Source: Bacillota bacterium (GTDB taxonomy: Bacteria > Bacillota > Clostridia > Peptostreptococcales > Anaerovoracaceae). Taken from it: 64,000 nucleotides of DNA. Made by a program: the position numbers and the translations under genes. Numbering within the stretch: position 1 is the first letter of the stretch; each line of letters starts with the position of its first letter. Below are positions 7,837 to 15,586 of the stretch, in pieces. The notes under the pieces are model-generated. The model saw only the letters and a program-made list of their open reading frames with translations. It searched no databases and was not told the DNA's origin. The stretch lies in contig JAQXIX010000041.1 of assembly GCA_029008005.1 (NCBI GenBank), positions 1 through 64,000 of the forward strand, written 5' to 3'.

Positions 7837-9195
7837 ATGCAAGAGAACAAGATGGGCACAATGCCCGTCGGAAGACTAATATTAAACATGTCGTGGCCTG
7901 CAATACTGTCGATGCTTTTGCAGGCTTTATATAATATTATTGACAGCTTTTTCGTGTCAAGAATAAGCGAAGCTGCCCTTACTGCGGTAACTTATATTTT
8001 CCCGTTTCAAATGGTGATGATATCAGTAGCTGTAGGAACAGGTGTCGGCATTAATTCTCTGATTTCCAGACGCCTTGGTGCAGGTCGAAAGGAAGAAGCG
8101 GATCTGGCAGCAAGTCACGGATACAGGCTGGCATTTTTTAACTGGATTCTCTTCCTGGTGTTTGGAGCGTTTTTCGCGAAACTTGTGATGGATTTCATGA
8201 CGGATACGCCATACATTGAAGAACAGGGAACAATATATCTTTCGATTATAACAATATGTTCGCTGTTCCTTTTTGTGCAGATTATCACCGAGAAAATATT
8301 ACAGGCAACCGGTAACATGGTTTTCCCTATGTTGTGCAGTGTGCTTGGTGTTGTATGCAATATTGTTCTTGATCCGCTGTTTATTTTCGGAATAGGACCT
8401 TTCCCTGAAATGGGTGTAACTGGTGCAGCTGTTGCCACAATAATAGGTCAGTTTGTTTCAATGTGTCTCGGACAGTATATCCTTTTTAAGAAGAATCACA
8501 GAGTTAAGGTGCGCGTCAGGGGATGGAAATGGCAGATGAGTATTGCGAAAGAAATATATGCTGTCGGATTCCCTGCTATTCTTATGCAGTGCATTGCATC
8601 TGTTATGCAGTTCTGCATGAACATGATTCTGAATTCCTTCACCGAGACTGCTGTAGCGGTTATGGGTGTATACGGAAGACTTCAGTCATTTATATTTATG
8701 CCTGTAATCGGAGTCAACCAGGGCGTTCTGCCTATTCTCGGATTTAATTACGGAGCCAGAAACAGGAAAAGGCTTTTGGAGACATACAAAAAGGGATTCG
8801 CACTTGCTTTCGCAATTATGGCAGTGGGACTTATCATATTCCAGTTGTTCCCTCATCAGCTGCTCAGTATTTTTAATGCGGAAGGAAATCCCGAAATGTA
8901 CACTATCGGGGAACCAGCACTTAGACTTATAAGTATCTGCTTCCTGCCTGCGTCATACGGCATTATGACATCTTCTGTATTCCAGGCAACGGGACACGGT
9001 TTTCTCAGCTTATGGAGCTCGCTTATAAGACAGCTTGTCGGCGTTCTTCCGATTGCATACGTTTTCGGAAAGATTTTTGGTCTGAATGCTGTATGGCTCG
9101 GATTTCCTCTGGCCGAAATAATCGGAACGGCATACCTTGTTATTGCATTTATGAGACTTTATAAGAAAGAATTGAAACATCTTGGTGATAAATAA
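7837..9195 (+). CDS. MATE family efflux transporter
   Basis: 452 aa with about 12 helices in two MatE repeats (about 15-215 and 240-445). The N-terminal segment LQALYNIIDSFFVSRISEAA and the mid-protein VNQGVLPILGFNYGARNRKR are classic NorM/DinF-like MATE signatures. Members extrude cationic drugs or metabolites in exchange for sodium or protons. SD AGGAAACGG precedes the ATG. The end overlaps the upstream reach of the next gene, which shares its transcript. The substrate is unknown. Confidence 0.92.
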   Translation: MQENKMGTMPVGRLILNMSWPAILSMLLQALYNIIDSFFVSRISEAALTAVTYIFPFQMVMISVAVGTGVGINSLISRRLGAGRKEEADLAASHGYRLAFFNWILFLVFGAFFAKLVMDFMTDTPYIEEQGTIYLSIITICSLFLFVQIITEKILQATGNMVFPMLCSVLGVVCNIVLDPLFIFGIGPFPEMGVTGAAVATIIGQFVSMCLGQYILFKKNHRVKVRVRGWKWQMSIAKEIYAVGFPAILMQCIASVMQFCMNMILNSFTETAVAVMGVYGRLQSFIFMPVIGVNQGVLPILGFNYGARNRKRLLETYKKGFALAFAIMAVGLIIFQLFPHQLLSIFNAEGNPEMYTIGEPALRLISICFLPASYGIMTSSVFQATGHGFLSLWSSLIRQLVGVLPIAYVFGKIFGLNAVWLGFPLAEIIGTAYLVIAFMRLYKKELKHLGDK

Positions 9196-9196
9196 A

Positions 9197-9793
9197 ATGA
9201 AACCGGTAATATCAGAGAGAACTTACAGGGCGATATACAGATTGCTTGACAGAGTAAATCCCATTGACGGAGATTGCGGTAGTCTCTGTGGCGCCGAATG
9301 CTGCACATGCAGTTATGAACCTGAGGAAATTGATTTTCACGGAGAAGGCGATGTGAATGCAGATGAGTACATGGGGCTGTTTTTTCTGCCGGGGGAAGAG
9401 AAGATACATCAGGGTGAAGACGACTGGCTTGAATGGGGACATATTCAGGCTGAGGATTATTACTATCCTGACAGCTGGGAAGGTAAAATTTATTTCGCCC
9501 AGTGTAAAACTTCGCCTTTATGTCCCAGAGAAAAACGACCGATTCAATGCAGAACTTTTCCGTTGGCGCCGCATATAGACGAGGATGGAATCTTTCACGT
9601 GATAATGTACAGCGATGAACTGCCCTACAGTTGTCCGCTTCTGGAAGATGACATTAAACTAAATGAAGATTTTATTCAGGCAACTTACACGGCCTGGAAA
9701 CATCTTCTTAAAGACCAGCGCATATACGATCTTGTTGAAATGGATTCAGAAGACAGGATAAATGAGAAAAGGGAAATATGTATTCTAAAATAG
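9197..9793 (+). CDS. Cysteine-rich YkgJ-like protein of unknown function
   Basis: 198 aa from ATG 9197; a TTG start at 9182 would overlap the MATE gene and is less likely. Cysteines cluster as CGSLCGAECCTC (about residues 27-38) and CKTSPLCPREKRPIQCRTFP (about 104-123), then a late YSCPLL. This resembles the CxxxCxxCC ... RPxxCRxFP arrangement of YkgJ-type putative zinc/iron-chelating proteins. The rest is acidic with many aromatics and no membrane segment. It follows the MATE pump directly. A metal- or FeS-binding role is inferred from the cysteine pattern only. Confidence 0.7.
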   Translation: MKPVISERTYRAIYRLLDRVNPIDGDCGSLCGAECCTCSYEPEEIDFHGEGDVNADEYMGLFFLPGEEKIHQGEDDWLEWGHIQAEDYYYPDSWEGKIYFAQCKTSPLCPREKRPIQCRTFPLAPHIDEDGIFHVIMYSDELPYSCPLLEDDIKLNEDFIQATYTAWKHLLKDQRIYDLVEMDSEDRINEKREICILK

Positions 9794-9812
9794 ATTTCGT
9801 ACTAAAGTCTTA

Positions 9813-9841
9813 TTGAATTTTACAAACTGCGCTACTAAAAT
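9813..9841 (+). promoter_or_regulatory. Candidate promoter of the activase gene
   Basis: TTGAAT (9813-9818), 17-nt spacer, TAAAAT (9836-9841), about 60 nt before the ATG at 9904. The same stretch holds a short CGCTA/TAGCG dyad (9830-9847) followed by a T-tract, which may end upstream transcription weakly. Confidence 0.5.
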
Positions 9842-9903
9842 ATAGCGTGGTTTTTTAGTGGATAAACTGTATGTCATATTATTCATAAGGAGAATATTAT
9901 TAT

Positions 9904-12900
9904 ATGAGATTAGGAATCGATGTAGGTTCAACAACAGTAAAACTTGTATTTCTTGATGAAAACGACAATGTAATTTACAGCAGATACGAAAGACATATGT
10001 CTAATGTTTTCTTAAAGGTTCGTGAACTTATTCAGGAAGCGTACGAACACTTCGGTAAAGAAAGAATTAAAGCTGTAATTACAGGGTCCGGCGGACTCAG
10101 CCTGGCAAAACTGCTTGATGTTCCTTTCGAACAAGAAGTAATTTCCTGCAGTTGTGCTGTAGAAAGACTTATTCCCGAAACAGACACTGCTATTGAACTT
10201 GGCGGAGAGGATGCAAAAATTACATTTTACGGACAGACGGTGGAGCAGAGAATGAACGGTACCTGTGCAGGAGGTACAGGCGCCTTTATTGACCAGATGG
10301 CTGTCCTTCTGAATACAGATGCTGACGGATTAAATGAGGCATCTAAAAAGCACACGCTTATTTACCCTATAGCGGCACGTTGCGGAGTATTTGCAAAGAC
10401 AGATATTCAGCCTCTTATTAATGACGGTGCCAAAATTGAAAATCTGGCGGCCTCAATATTCCAGGCAGTTGTTGACCAGACAATATCAGGACTTGCATGC
10501 GGTCATCCGATTACAGGTAAGATTGCTTTTCTCGGAGGTCCTCTCAGCTTTATTTCCGAGTTGAGACAGCGTTTCATAGAAACATTGAATATTGCTCCGG
10601 AAGACGTTATTTTCCCGGAAAACGGAAGACTCTTCGTCGCCATGGGAGCAGCATTTCTCGCAGAAAAGAAGGATGATACAGATCTGGGAACACTTCTGAG
10701 CAAGCTGGAAAAGGCTGACAGTACATCTCTTAATGACACACCGAGAATAGATCCTCTCTTCGCCAATATGAAAGAATACGAGGAGTTCAAAGAGAGACAT
10801 AACAGAGCCAAGGTAAGCAGAAAACCTCTTGAACAGGCAAAAGGTCCGCTTTTTCTTGGAATCGACGCAGGCTCAACGACGACAAAGGCTATACTCATAG
10901 ACACAGAAGGAAATGTTCTCTACTCATTTTACAGAAGCAACAGAGGCAAGCCTATAGCTCCTATAATGGAAATGCTGCGCGAAGTTTACGCATCAATTCC
11001 GGAAGGTGCCTATATTGCCAGATCAGGAGTTACAGGTTACGGTGAGAATCTGATAAAAGCCGCTCTTAAGATCGATATCGGTGAAATTGAGACAATGGCT
11101 CACTACAGAGCTGCTGAGAAATTCCTGCCCGGAGTTGATTTCATTCTCGACATCGGCGGTCAGGATATGAAGTGCATGGAAATAAAGGATTCCGCCATTT
11201 ACAATATCATGCTTAACGAAGCATGCTCCTCAGGCTGCGGTTCTTTTATAGAGACTTATGCAAAGTCAGTAAACATGGGTGTTGCGGATTTTGCGAAAGA
11301 GGGACTGTTTGCAGAAGGACCGGTGGATTTAGGAACAAGATGCACAGTTTTCATGAATTCGAAAGTAAAACAGGCACAGAAGGAAGGTGCGACGATAGGC
11401 GATATTTCCGCAGGCCTGTCATATTCCGTAATCAAAAACGCATTATATAAAGTTATTAAGCTGAGAAATCCTGAAGATGCAGGGGAGAAAATCGTAGTAC
11501 AGGGAGGAACCTTCCTGAATGATTCAATTCTCAGGAGCATAGAACTGATTCTCGGTAAAGAAGTTGTAAGACCTGATATTTCAGGACACATGGGTGCCCT
11601 GGGAGTAGCGCTGATTGCGAAAGACGGATACAAGGAAGGGGAAAAGTCCGGAATTCTAACTGCCGACAAACTTGATGAATTCCATATTGAAACATCAACT
11701 TCCAGATGCAAAGGCTGTGAAAACAACTGTTTGCTTACGATTAACAAATTCGATGACGGCACCAGACTTATAACAGGCAACCGCTGTGAAAAGGGCGAGG
11801 GAAAAACAGATGTCAGAAAAGAAATCCCGAACCTTTATGAGTATAAATTCGAAAGAGTATTTGACTACGAGCCTTTGGAAGAGGAACAGGCCGCAAGGGG
11901 AACAGTGGGAATCCCGAGAGTACTGAATATGTATGAAAACTATCCCTTCTGGCATACATTTTTCACTCAGCTCGGATTCAGGGTTGTGCTTTCGCCTGTA
12001 TCGAAAAAGTCGGTTTATGAGAAAGGAATGGATACCATTTCTTCAGATACGGCATGTTACCCTGCGAAGCTTGTACACGGTCACATCAAGGCACTTGTCG
12101 AGGAAGGCTGTAAATTCATATTCTATCCGAGTATAAATTACGAAAGAGTAGAGGATGAGAAACAGCCGAATCACTACAATTGCCCGATTGTTGCAACATA
12201 CCCGGAAGTAATTGCCAACAACATGGACGAAATATTCATAGGAAACGATGTGGAATTCATGCATCCGTTCCTGCCTTATGACGATGACAAGAAACTGGTG
12301 AGAGAGCTTACATCCGTTCTGGCCGACAAGGATATAACCCGCAGAGAAATAAAGGAAGCTGTCAAGTGGGCTCGAATGGAAGATAACAGATTTCATGACG
12401 ATATTCACAGAGCAGGAGAGGAAGCTCTAAGGTATGCCGAAGAACATAACCTGAAGTCCATCATTCTTGCGGGAAGACCTTATCATGTAGATCCGGAAAT
12501 CAGTCATGGAATAGATAAACTCATTAATTCATATGATTTCGTCGTACTGACCGAGGATTCCGTAGCTCACATGATCGAACTTGAGCGACCGATAAGAGTT
12601 CTGGACCAGTGGATGTATCACTCAAGAATGTACAGAGCTGCAGTATTCGCAGGAGCAAGAGATGATGTAGAACTTATTCAGCTCAACTCATTCGGCTGTG
12701 GTCTGGACGCGGTTACTACAGACGAAGTGGAAGAACTCTGTCATAAGAGTAATAAGCTTTATACGGTACTTAAAATTGATGAAGGTTCTAATCTCGGAGC
12801 CGCCAAGATCAGAATCAGATCACTTAAAGCTGCCGTTAATGCTCGAGAAGCTTTTGAAGTCTCAGCTGCAGCAGCAAACAGCCCTTATGAGAGAGAATAC

Positions 12901-14130
12901 TACACTAAAGAAATGCAGGAAGAGGGATATACAATTCTGATTCCCGAAATGTCTCCTATTCACTTCAGACTTGTTGAAACTGCACTGAAGGCAATAGGAT
13001 ACAATGCGGTTCAGCTTAAGGAAGTAAGCGAAGATGCTGTTAACGAAGGGCTTCGTCATGTAAACAATGACGCATGCTACCCGACAATCGTGTCTCTGGG
13101 ACAGATTATCGAGGCTCTCAAATCAGGTAAGTTCGACCTTGATAAAACAGCAATATTCATGTCACAGACAGGCGGTCAGTGCAGAGCATCCAACTACGTG
13201 GCGCTTTTGAGAAAAGCCCTCAAAGATATGAAAATGCCTCAGGTTCCGGTTATATCGGTTAACATGGCCGGTCTGGAAAGCAACCCGGGATTTAAGCTGC
13301 TGAATTATAATCTGATAAAGAGGGGAATGATGGCAGTAGTATACGGAGATTTGTTTATGCGCGTTCTGTATGCGACTCGTCCTTATGAAGAAGTGCCGGG
13401 TTCGGCCAATGCTCTTTATGAGAAATGGAATAACATAGCAGAAGAAAACCTCAGAGACGGCAGCTGGAATACCTTCCGCAAAAACTGCAGAAAAATATGC
13501 GAGGAATTTGACAATCTCCCGCTTCTTGACATTAAGAAACCGAGAGTAGGTGTCGTAGGCGAAATCCTGGTTAAATATCATCCTGTCGCAAACAATGACA
13601 TTGTGGGAGTAATCGAGGAAGAAGGCGGAGAAGCAGTTGTTCTGGACCTTATGGACTTCTTCCTCTACGGAATGTACAATAAGAAATTCAACTATGAGCA
13701 CCTTTCGGGAACACGAAAGCAGATGATAGGAAACGGTCTGGCAATAAAGCTTCTGGAACTGATAAGAAAGCCGGCCAGAACTGCCCTGCGGGCATCGAAA
13801 AGATTTAGCGAACCTGCGTATATTCAGGATACCGCAAAGGCCGCAACCCATGTAATATCTCTGGGAAACCAGTGTGGTGAAGGATGGCTCCTGACAGGTG
13901 AAATGGTTGAGCTTATTGAAAACGGAGTAGAGAATATCGCATGTCTGCAGCCATTTGCATGTCTGCCGAACCATGTAACGGGAAAAGGAATGATGAAGGC
14001 CATGAGAAAGTTCAATCCTAAGGCCAACATTGTTGCAATCGATTTCGATCCGGGCGCATCTCATGTCAATCAGCTTAACAGAATTAAGCTGATGATGACA
14101 ACGGCTCACAGAAACATGGAGGATAAATAA
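9904..14130 (+). CDS. Giant BadF/BcrA-type acyl-CoA dehydratase activase-related protein
   Basis: 1408 aa. There are two ASKHA ATPase modules of the 2-hydroxyacyl-CoA dehydratase activase type: residues about 1-270 (LGIDVGSTTVKLVFLD, later ELGGEDAKI and NGTCAGGTGAFIDQMA) and about 316-575 (FLGIDAGSTTTKAILID, DIGGQDMKC, NEACSSGCGSFIET). A cysteine cluster follows (CKGCENNCLL ... NRCEKGEG, about 601-630), then a long DUF2229-type region and a C-terminal part resembling the dehydratase subunits. Classical activases are about 260-aa homodimers with one FeS cluster that inject an electron into a dehydratase; here the modules are fused in one chain. No dehydratase alpha/beta genes adjoin it. SD AAGGAG lies about 14 nt upstream of the ATG. 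Exact substrate unknown. Confidence 0.88.
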   Translation: MRLGIDVGSTTVKLVFLDENDNVIYSRYERHMSNVFLKVRELIQEAYEHFGKERIKAVITGSGGLSLAKLLDVPFEQEVISCSCAVERLIPETDTAIELGGEDAKITFYGQTVEQRMNGTCAGGTGAFIDQMAVLLNTDADGLNEASKKHTLIYPIAARCGVFAKTDIQPLINDGAKIENLAASIFQAVVDQTISGLACGHPITGKIAFLGGPLSFISELRQRFIETLNIAPEDVIFPENGRLFVAMGAAFLAEKKDDTDLGTLLSKLEKADSTSLNDTPRIDPLFANMKEYEEFKERHNRAKVSRKPLEQAKGPLFLGIDAGSTTTKAILIDTEGNVLYSFYRSNRGKPIAPIMEMLREVYASIPEGAYIARSGVTGYGENLIKAALKIDIGEIETMAHYRAAEKFLPGVDFILDIGGQDMKCMEIKDSAIYNIMLNEACSSGCGSFIETYAKSVNMGVADFAKEGLFAEGPVDLGTRCTVFMNSKVKQAQKEGATIGDISAGLSYSVIKNALYKVIKLRNPEDAGEKIVVQGGTFLNDSILRSIELILGKEVVRPDISGHMGALGVALIAKDGYKEGEKSGILTADKLDEFHIETSTSRCKGCENNCLLTINKFDDGTRLITGNRCEKGEGKTDVRKEIPNLYEYKFERVFDYEPLEEEQAARGTVGIPRVLNMYENYPFWHTFFTQLGFRVVLSPVSKKSVYEKGMDTISSDTACYPAKLVHGHIKALVEEGCKFIFYPSINYERVEDEKQPNHYNCPIVATYPEVIANNMDEIFIGNDVEFMHPFLPYDDDKKLVRELTSVLADKDITRREIKEAVKWARMEDNRFHDDIHRAGEEALRYAEEHNLKSIILAGRPYHVDPEISHGIDKLINSYDFVVLTEDSVAHMIELERPIRVLDQWMYHSRMYRAAVFAGARDDVELIQLNSFGCGLDAVTTDEVEELCHKSNKLYTVLKIDEGSNLGAAKIRIRSLKAAVNAREAFEVSAAAANSPYEREYYTKEMQEEGYTILIPEMSPIHFRLVETALKAIGYNAVQLKEVSEDAVNEGLRHVNNDACYPTIVSLGQIIEALKSGKFDLDKTAIFMSQTGGQCRASNYVALLRKALKDMKMPQVPVISVNMAGLESNPGFKLLNYNLIKRGMMAVVYGDLFMRVLYATRPYEEVPGSANALYEKWNNIAEENLRDGSWNTFRKNCRKICEEFDNLPLLDIKKPRVGVVGEILVKYHPVANNDIVGVIEEEGGEAVVLDLMDFFLYGMYNKKFNYEHLSGTRKQMIGNGLAIKLLELIRKPARTALRASKRFSEPAYIQDTAKAATHVISLGNQCGEGWLLTGEMVELIENGVENIACLQPFACLPNHVTGKGMMKAMRKFNPKANIVAIDFDPGASHVNQLNRIKLMMTTAHRNMEDK

Positions 14131-14141
14131 GGTTTGTCATA

Positions 14142-14170
14142 TTGAAATTTCCACAGATATCGTGTAGAAT
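14142..14170 (+). promoter_or_regulatory. Candidate yebC promoter overlapping an inverted repeat
   Basis: TTGAAA (14142-14147), 17-nt spacer, TAGAAT (14165-14170). The -35 box lies in the 5' arm of the 13-bp dyad annotated as the activase terminator, and the predicted start (about 14177) lies in its 3' arm. Confidence 0.5.
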
Positions 14171-14190
14171 TGTCTGTGGAAATTTTTATA
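14145..14190 (+). terminator. Rho-independent terminator after the activase gene
   Basis: Perfect 13-bp stem AAATTTCCACAGA (14145-14157) / TCTGTGGAAATTT (14173-14185) with a 15-nt loop and a short T/A tail. The loop is longer than usual for a terminator, so an operator role is also possible. Confidence 0.65.
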
Positions 14191-14211
14191 TTAAAGATAG
14201 GAGGTGTCTTG

Positions 14212-14943
14212 ATGGGAAGACACGGTACAATTGCAGGACGTAAGGCGGCACAGGACTCCAAGCGTGCAGCGATGTTTACAAAATACACCAGGCAGATTAT
14301 TGTTGCGGCAAAGGCCGGCGGAGACCCTGAGTACAATGCTACTCTGAGAGTTGCCATCGAAAAGGCCAAGGCAATAGGAATGCCTAATGATAATATCAAA
14401 AGAGCTGTTAAGAAGGGCTCCGGAGAACTTGAAGGTGAAACATATTCAGAACTGAGTTTCGAAGGTTACGGAGTAGGAGGCGTCGCAGTTATTGTTGAAG
14501 CCCTTACTGATAACACTAACAGAACAACTTCATCTGTCAGATCCACTTTCGATAAGCACGGCGGTAATCTCGGAACACCGGGATGTGTATCGTACATGTT
14601 CGCAAGAAAGGGTGTACTCGTAATAGAGAAAACCGATGAAATCGATGAGGACGTTCTTATGGAAGCGGCACTCGAAGCAGGTGCGGACGATATGGAGGTT
14701 AACGAAGACAGTTTCGTAATCTACACTGAACCGACTGCATATACTGATGTTCACGGTGCGCTTACCGATGCGGGATATGAATTCGTTGAATCCGAAATAG
14801 AGTATGTTCCTTCAATGGAAGCCGCTCCTAAGGATCCTGCAGATCTTAAGAAGCTTAAGAAAATGATTGACATCCTTGAAGAAAATGATGACGTGCAGAA
14901 GGTACATCATAATTGCAGTGTCGATTTAAGCGAAGTAGAATAA
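14212..14943 (+). CDS. yebC: YebC/PmpR family regulator or translation factor
   Basis: 243 aa. The N-terminus GRHGTIAGRKAAQDSKRAAM is the conserved YebC opening (family form GHSKWxxIxxKKxxxDxKR), and GYGVGGVAVIVEALTDNTNR (about 89-108) is the central family signature. The protein has been described as a DNA-binding regulator and, more recently for the family, as a ribosome-associated factor helping difficult peptide motifs. The start at 14212 follows SD GGAGGTG (14200-14206). The longer reading from 14170 would begin inside the terminator hairpin and is rejected. A structured RNA region and then cdd follow. Confidence 0.9.
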   Translation: MGRHGTIAGRKAAQDSKRAAMFTKYTRQIIVAAKAGGDPEYNATLRVAIEKAKAIGMPNDNIKRAVKKGSGELEGETYSELSFEGYGVGGVAVIVEALTDNTNRTTSSVRSTFDKHGGNLGTPGCVSYMFARKGVLVIEKTDEIDEDVLMEAALEAGADDMEVNEDSFVIYTEPTAYTDVHGALTDAGYEFVESEIEYVPSMEAAPKDPADLKKLKKMIDILEENDDVQKVHHNCSVDLSEVE

Positions 14944-14983
14944 TAATTCAGAACTGTTAAAATAATCCTGAAATGTTCGTTAA

Positions 14984-15122
14984 GGGCAATATAATTCAAC
15001 CTACATTATCACATCGGAAGTCCGGACGTCCATTTGAAAGATGGCAAGCCCGCTTTGACGGGACGTCAGACGTCAAAGGCAGGACATCCACCTAACGGAA
15101 GTTAGGGCGTGAATTATATCCC
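14984..15122 (+). ncRNA. Structured multi-branched RNA or palindromic element of unknown class
   Basis: About 139 nt between yebC and cdd fold into a closed multi-helix shape. The closing stem is GGG-CA-ATATAATTCA (14984-14998) with TGAATTATAT-CCC (15110-15122). Inside are CCAT/ATGG (15030-15033, 15041-15044), CTTTGACG/CGTCAAAG with a 10-nt loop (15053-15060, 15071-15078), and CCTAAC-GGAA-GTTAGG (15091-15106). GGACGTCC (15024-15031) can alternatively pair with GGACATCC (15082-15089), 7 of 8 positions. There is no open reading frame of note. The last CCC of the closing stem is also the first base run of the terminator-like hairpin at 15120-15138, so the two helices compete. I do not recognise the Rfam class; a cdd leader riboswitch, a trans-acting small RNA, or a stand-alone mobile RNA are all possible. 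Confidence 0.6.
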
Positions 15123-15150
15123 TGACGGCATGTCGGGATTAATTGTTTTT
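15120..15150 (+). terminator. Terminator-like hairpin upstream of cdd
   Basis: CCCTGAC (15120-15126) / GTCGGGA (15132-15138) with a 5-nt loop and one or two G-U/mismatch positions, followed by TTAATTGTTTTT. It overlaps the closing stem of the structured RNA by three bases and lies 48 nt before the cdd start. Confidence 0.6.
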
Positions 15151-15197
15151 ATGGGGAATTTAGGAATTACTGCATCTGAAATAACGGGGAGGTAATC

Positions 15198-15572
15198 GTG
15201 GATTACAGTGAATTATATGATATAGCGCTTCAGGCTCGCAATAACGCATTCGCACCTTTCAGCGGATTTAAGGTTGGAGCGGCGCTTCTGACAAAGGACG
15301 GAAAGGTATATACGGGAGTAAACGTTGAAAATTCAAGTTATGGGGCGACAATATGTGCTGAGAGAACTGCCTTTGTAAAGGCAATCTCCGAAGGTGAGCG
15401 GAGGTTTGCTGCGATAGCAATATCGGCAGGATTCGAAGAAGCGCTTCCATGTGGCATTTGCAGACAGTTTATGTATGAATTTGCTCCGGAAATTACCATT
15501 GTTACAATGAATGAAAACGTGTTGAGGACACATACTCTGGCAGAACTTTTACCGGAAGGATTCAGACTTTAG
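15198..15572 (+). CDS. cdd: Cytidine deaminase
   Basis: 124 aa, homotetrameric zinc-enzyme type. Deaminates cytidine and deoxycytidine to uridine forms in pyrimidine salvage. The zinc site is complete: CAERTA (Cys about 53, catalytic Glu about 55) and PCGICRQ (Cys about 85 and 88). FAPFSGFKVGAAL and GVNVENSSYG are the usual substrate-binding stretches. The start is GTG at 15198, set by SD GGGGAGG at 15185-15191. polA follows after 14 nt and probably shares the transcript. The leader contains the structured RNA described separately. Confidence 0.95.
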   Translation: MDYSELYDIALQARNNAFAPFSGFKVGAALLTKDGKVYTGVNVENSSYGATICAERTAFVKAISEGERRFAAIAISAGFEEALPCGICRQFMYEFAPEITIVTMNENVLRTHTLAELLPEGFRL

Positions 15573-15586
15573 AGAGAAGGAATGAA

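Noticed and set aside
9826..9858. Hairpin CGCTA/TAGCG with T-tract as a strong terminator
   Set aside because: The stem is only 5 bp and the same bases form a better candidate promoter for the activase gene; kept as a remark only.
13162..14109. 315-aa open frame on the minus strand inside the activase gene
   Set aside because: Antisense shadow of a conserved coding region; composition is cysteine/histidine-rich and unlike a real protein.
14984..15122. IscB/TnpB-type element with its RNA
   Set aside because: No nuclease ORF is present within several kb, and I cannot recognise the RNA with certainty, so only a structured element is claimed.
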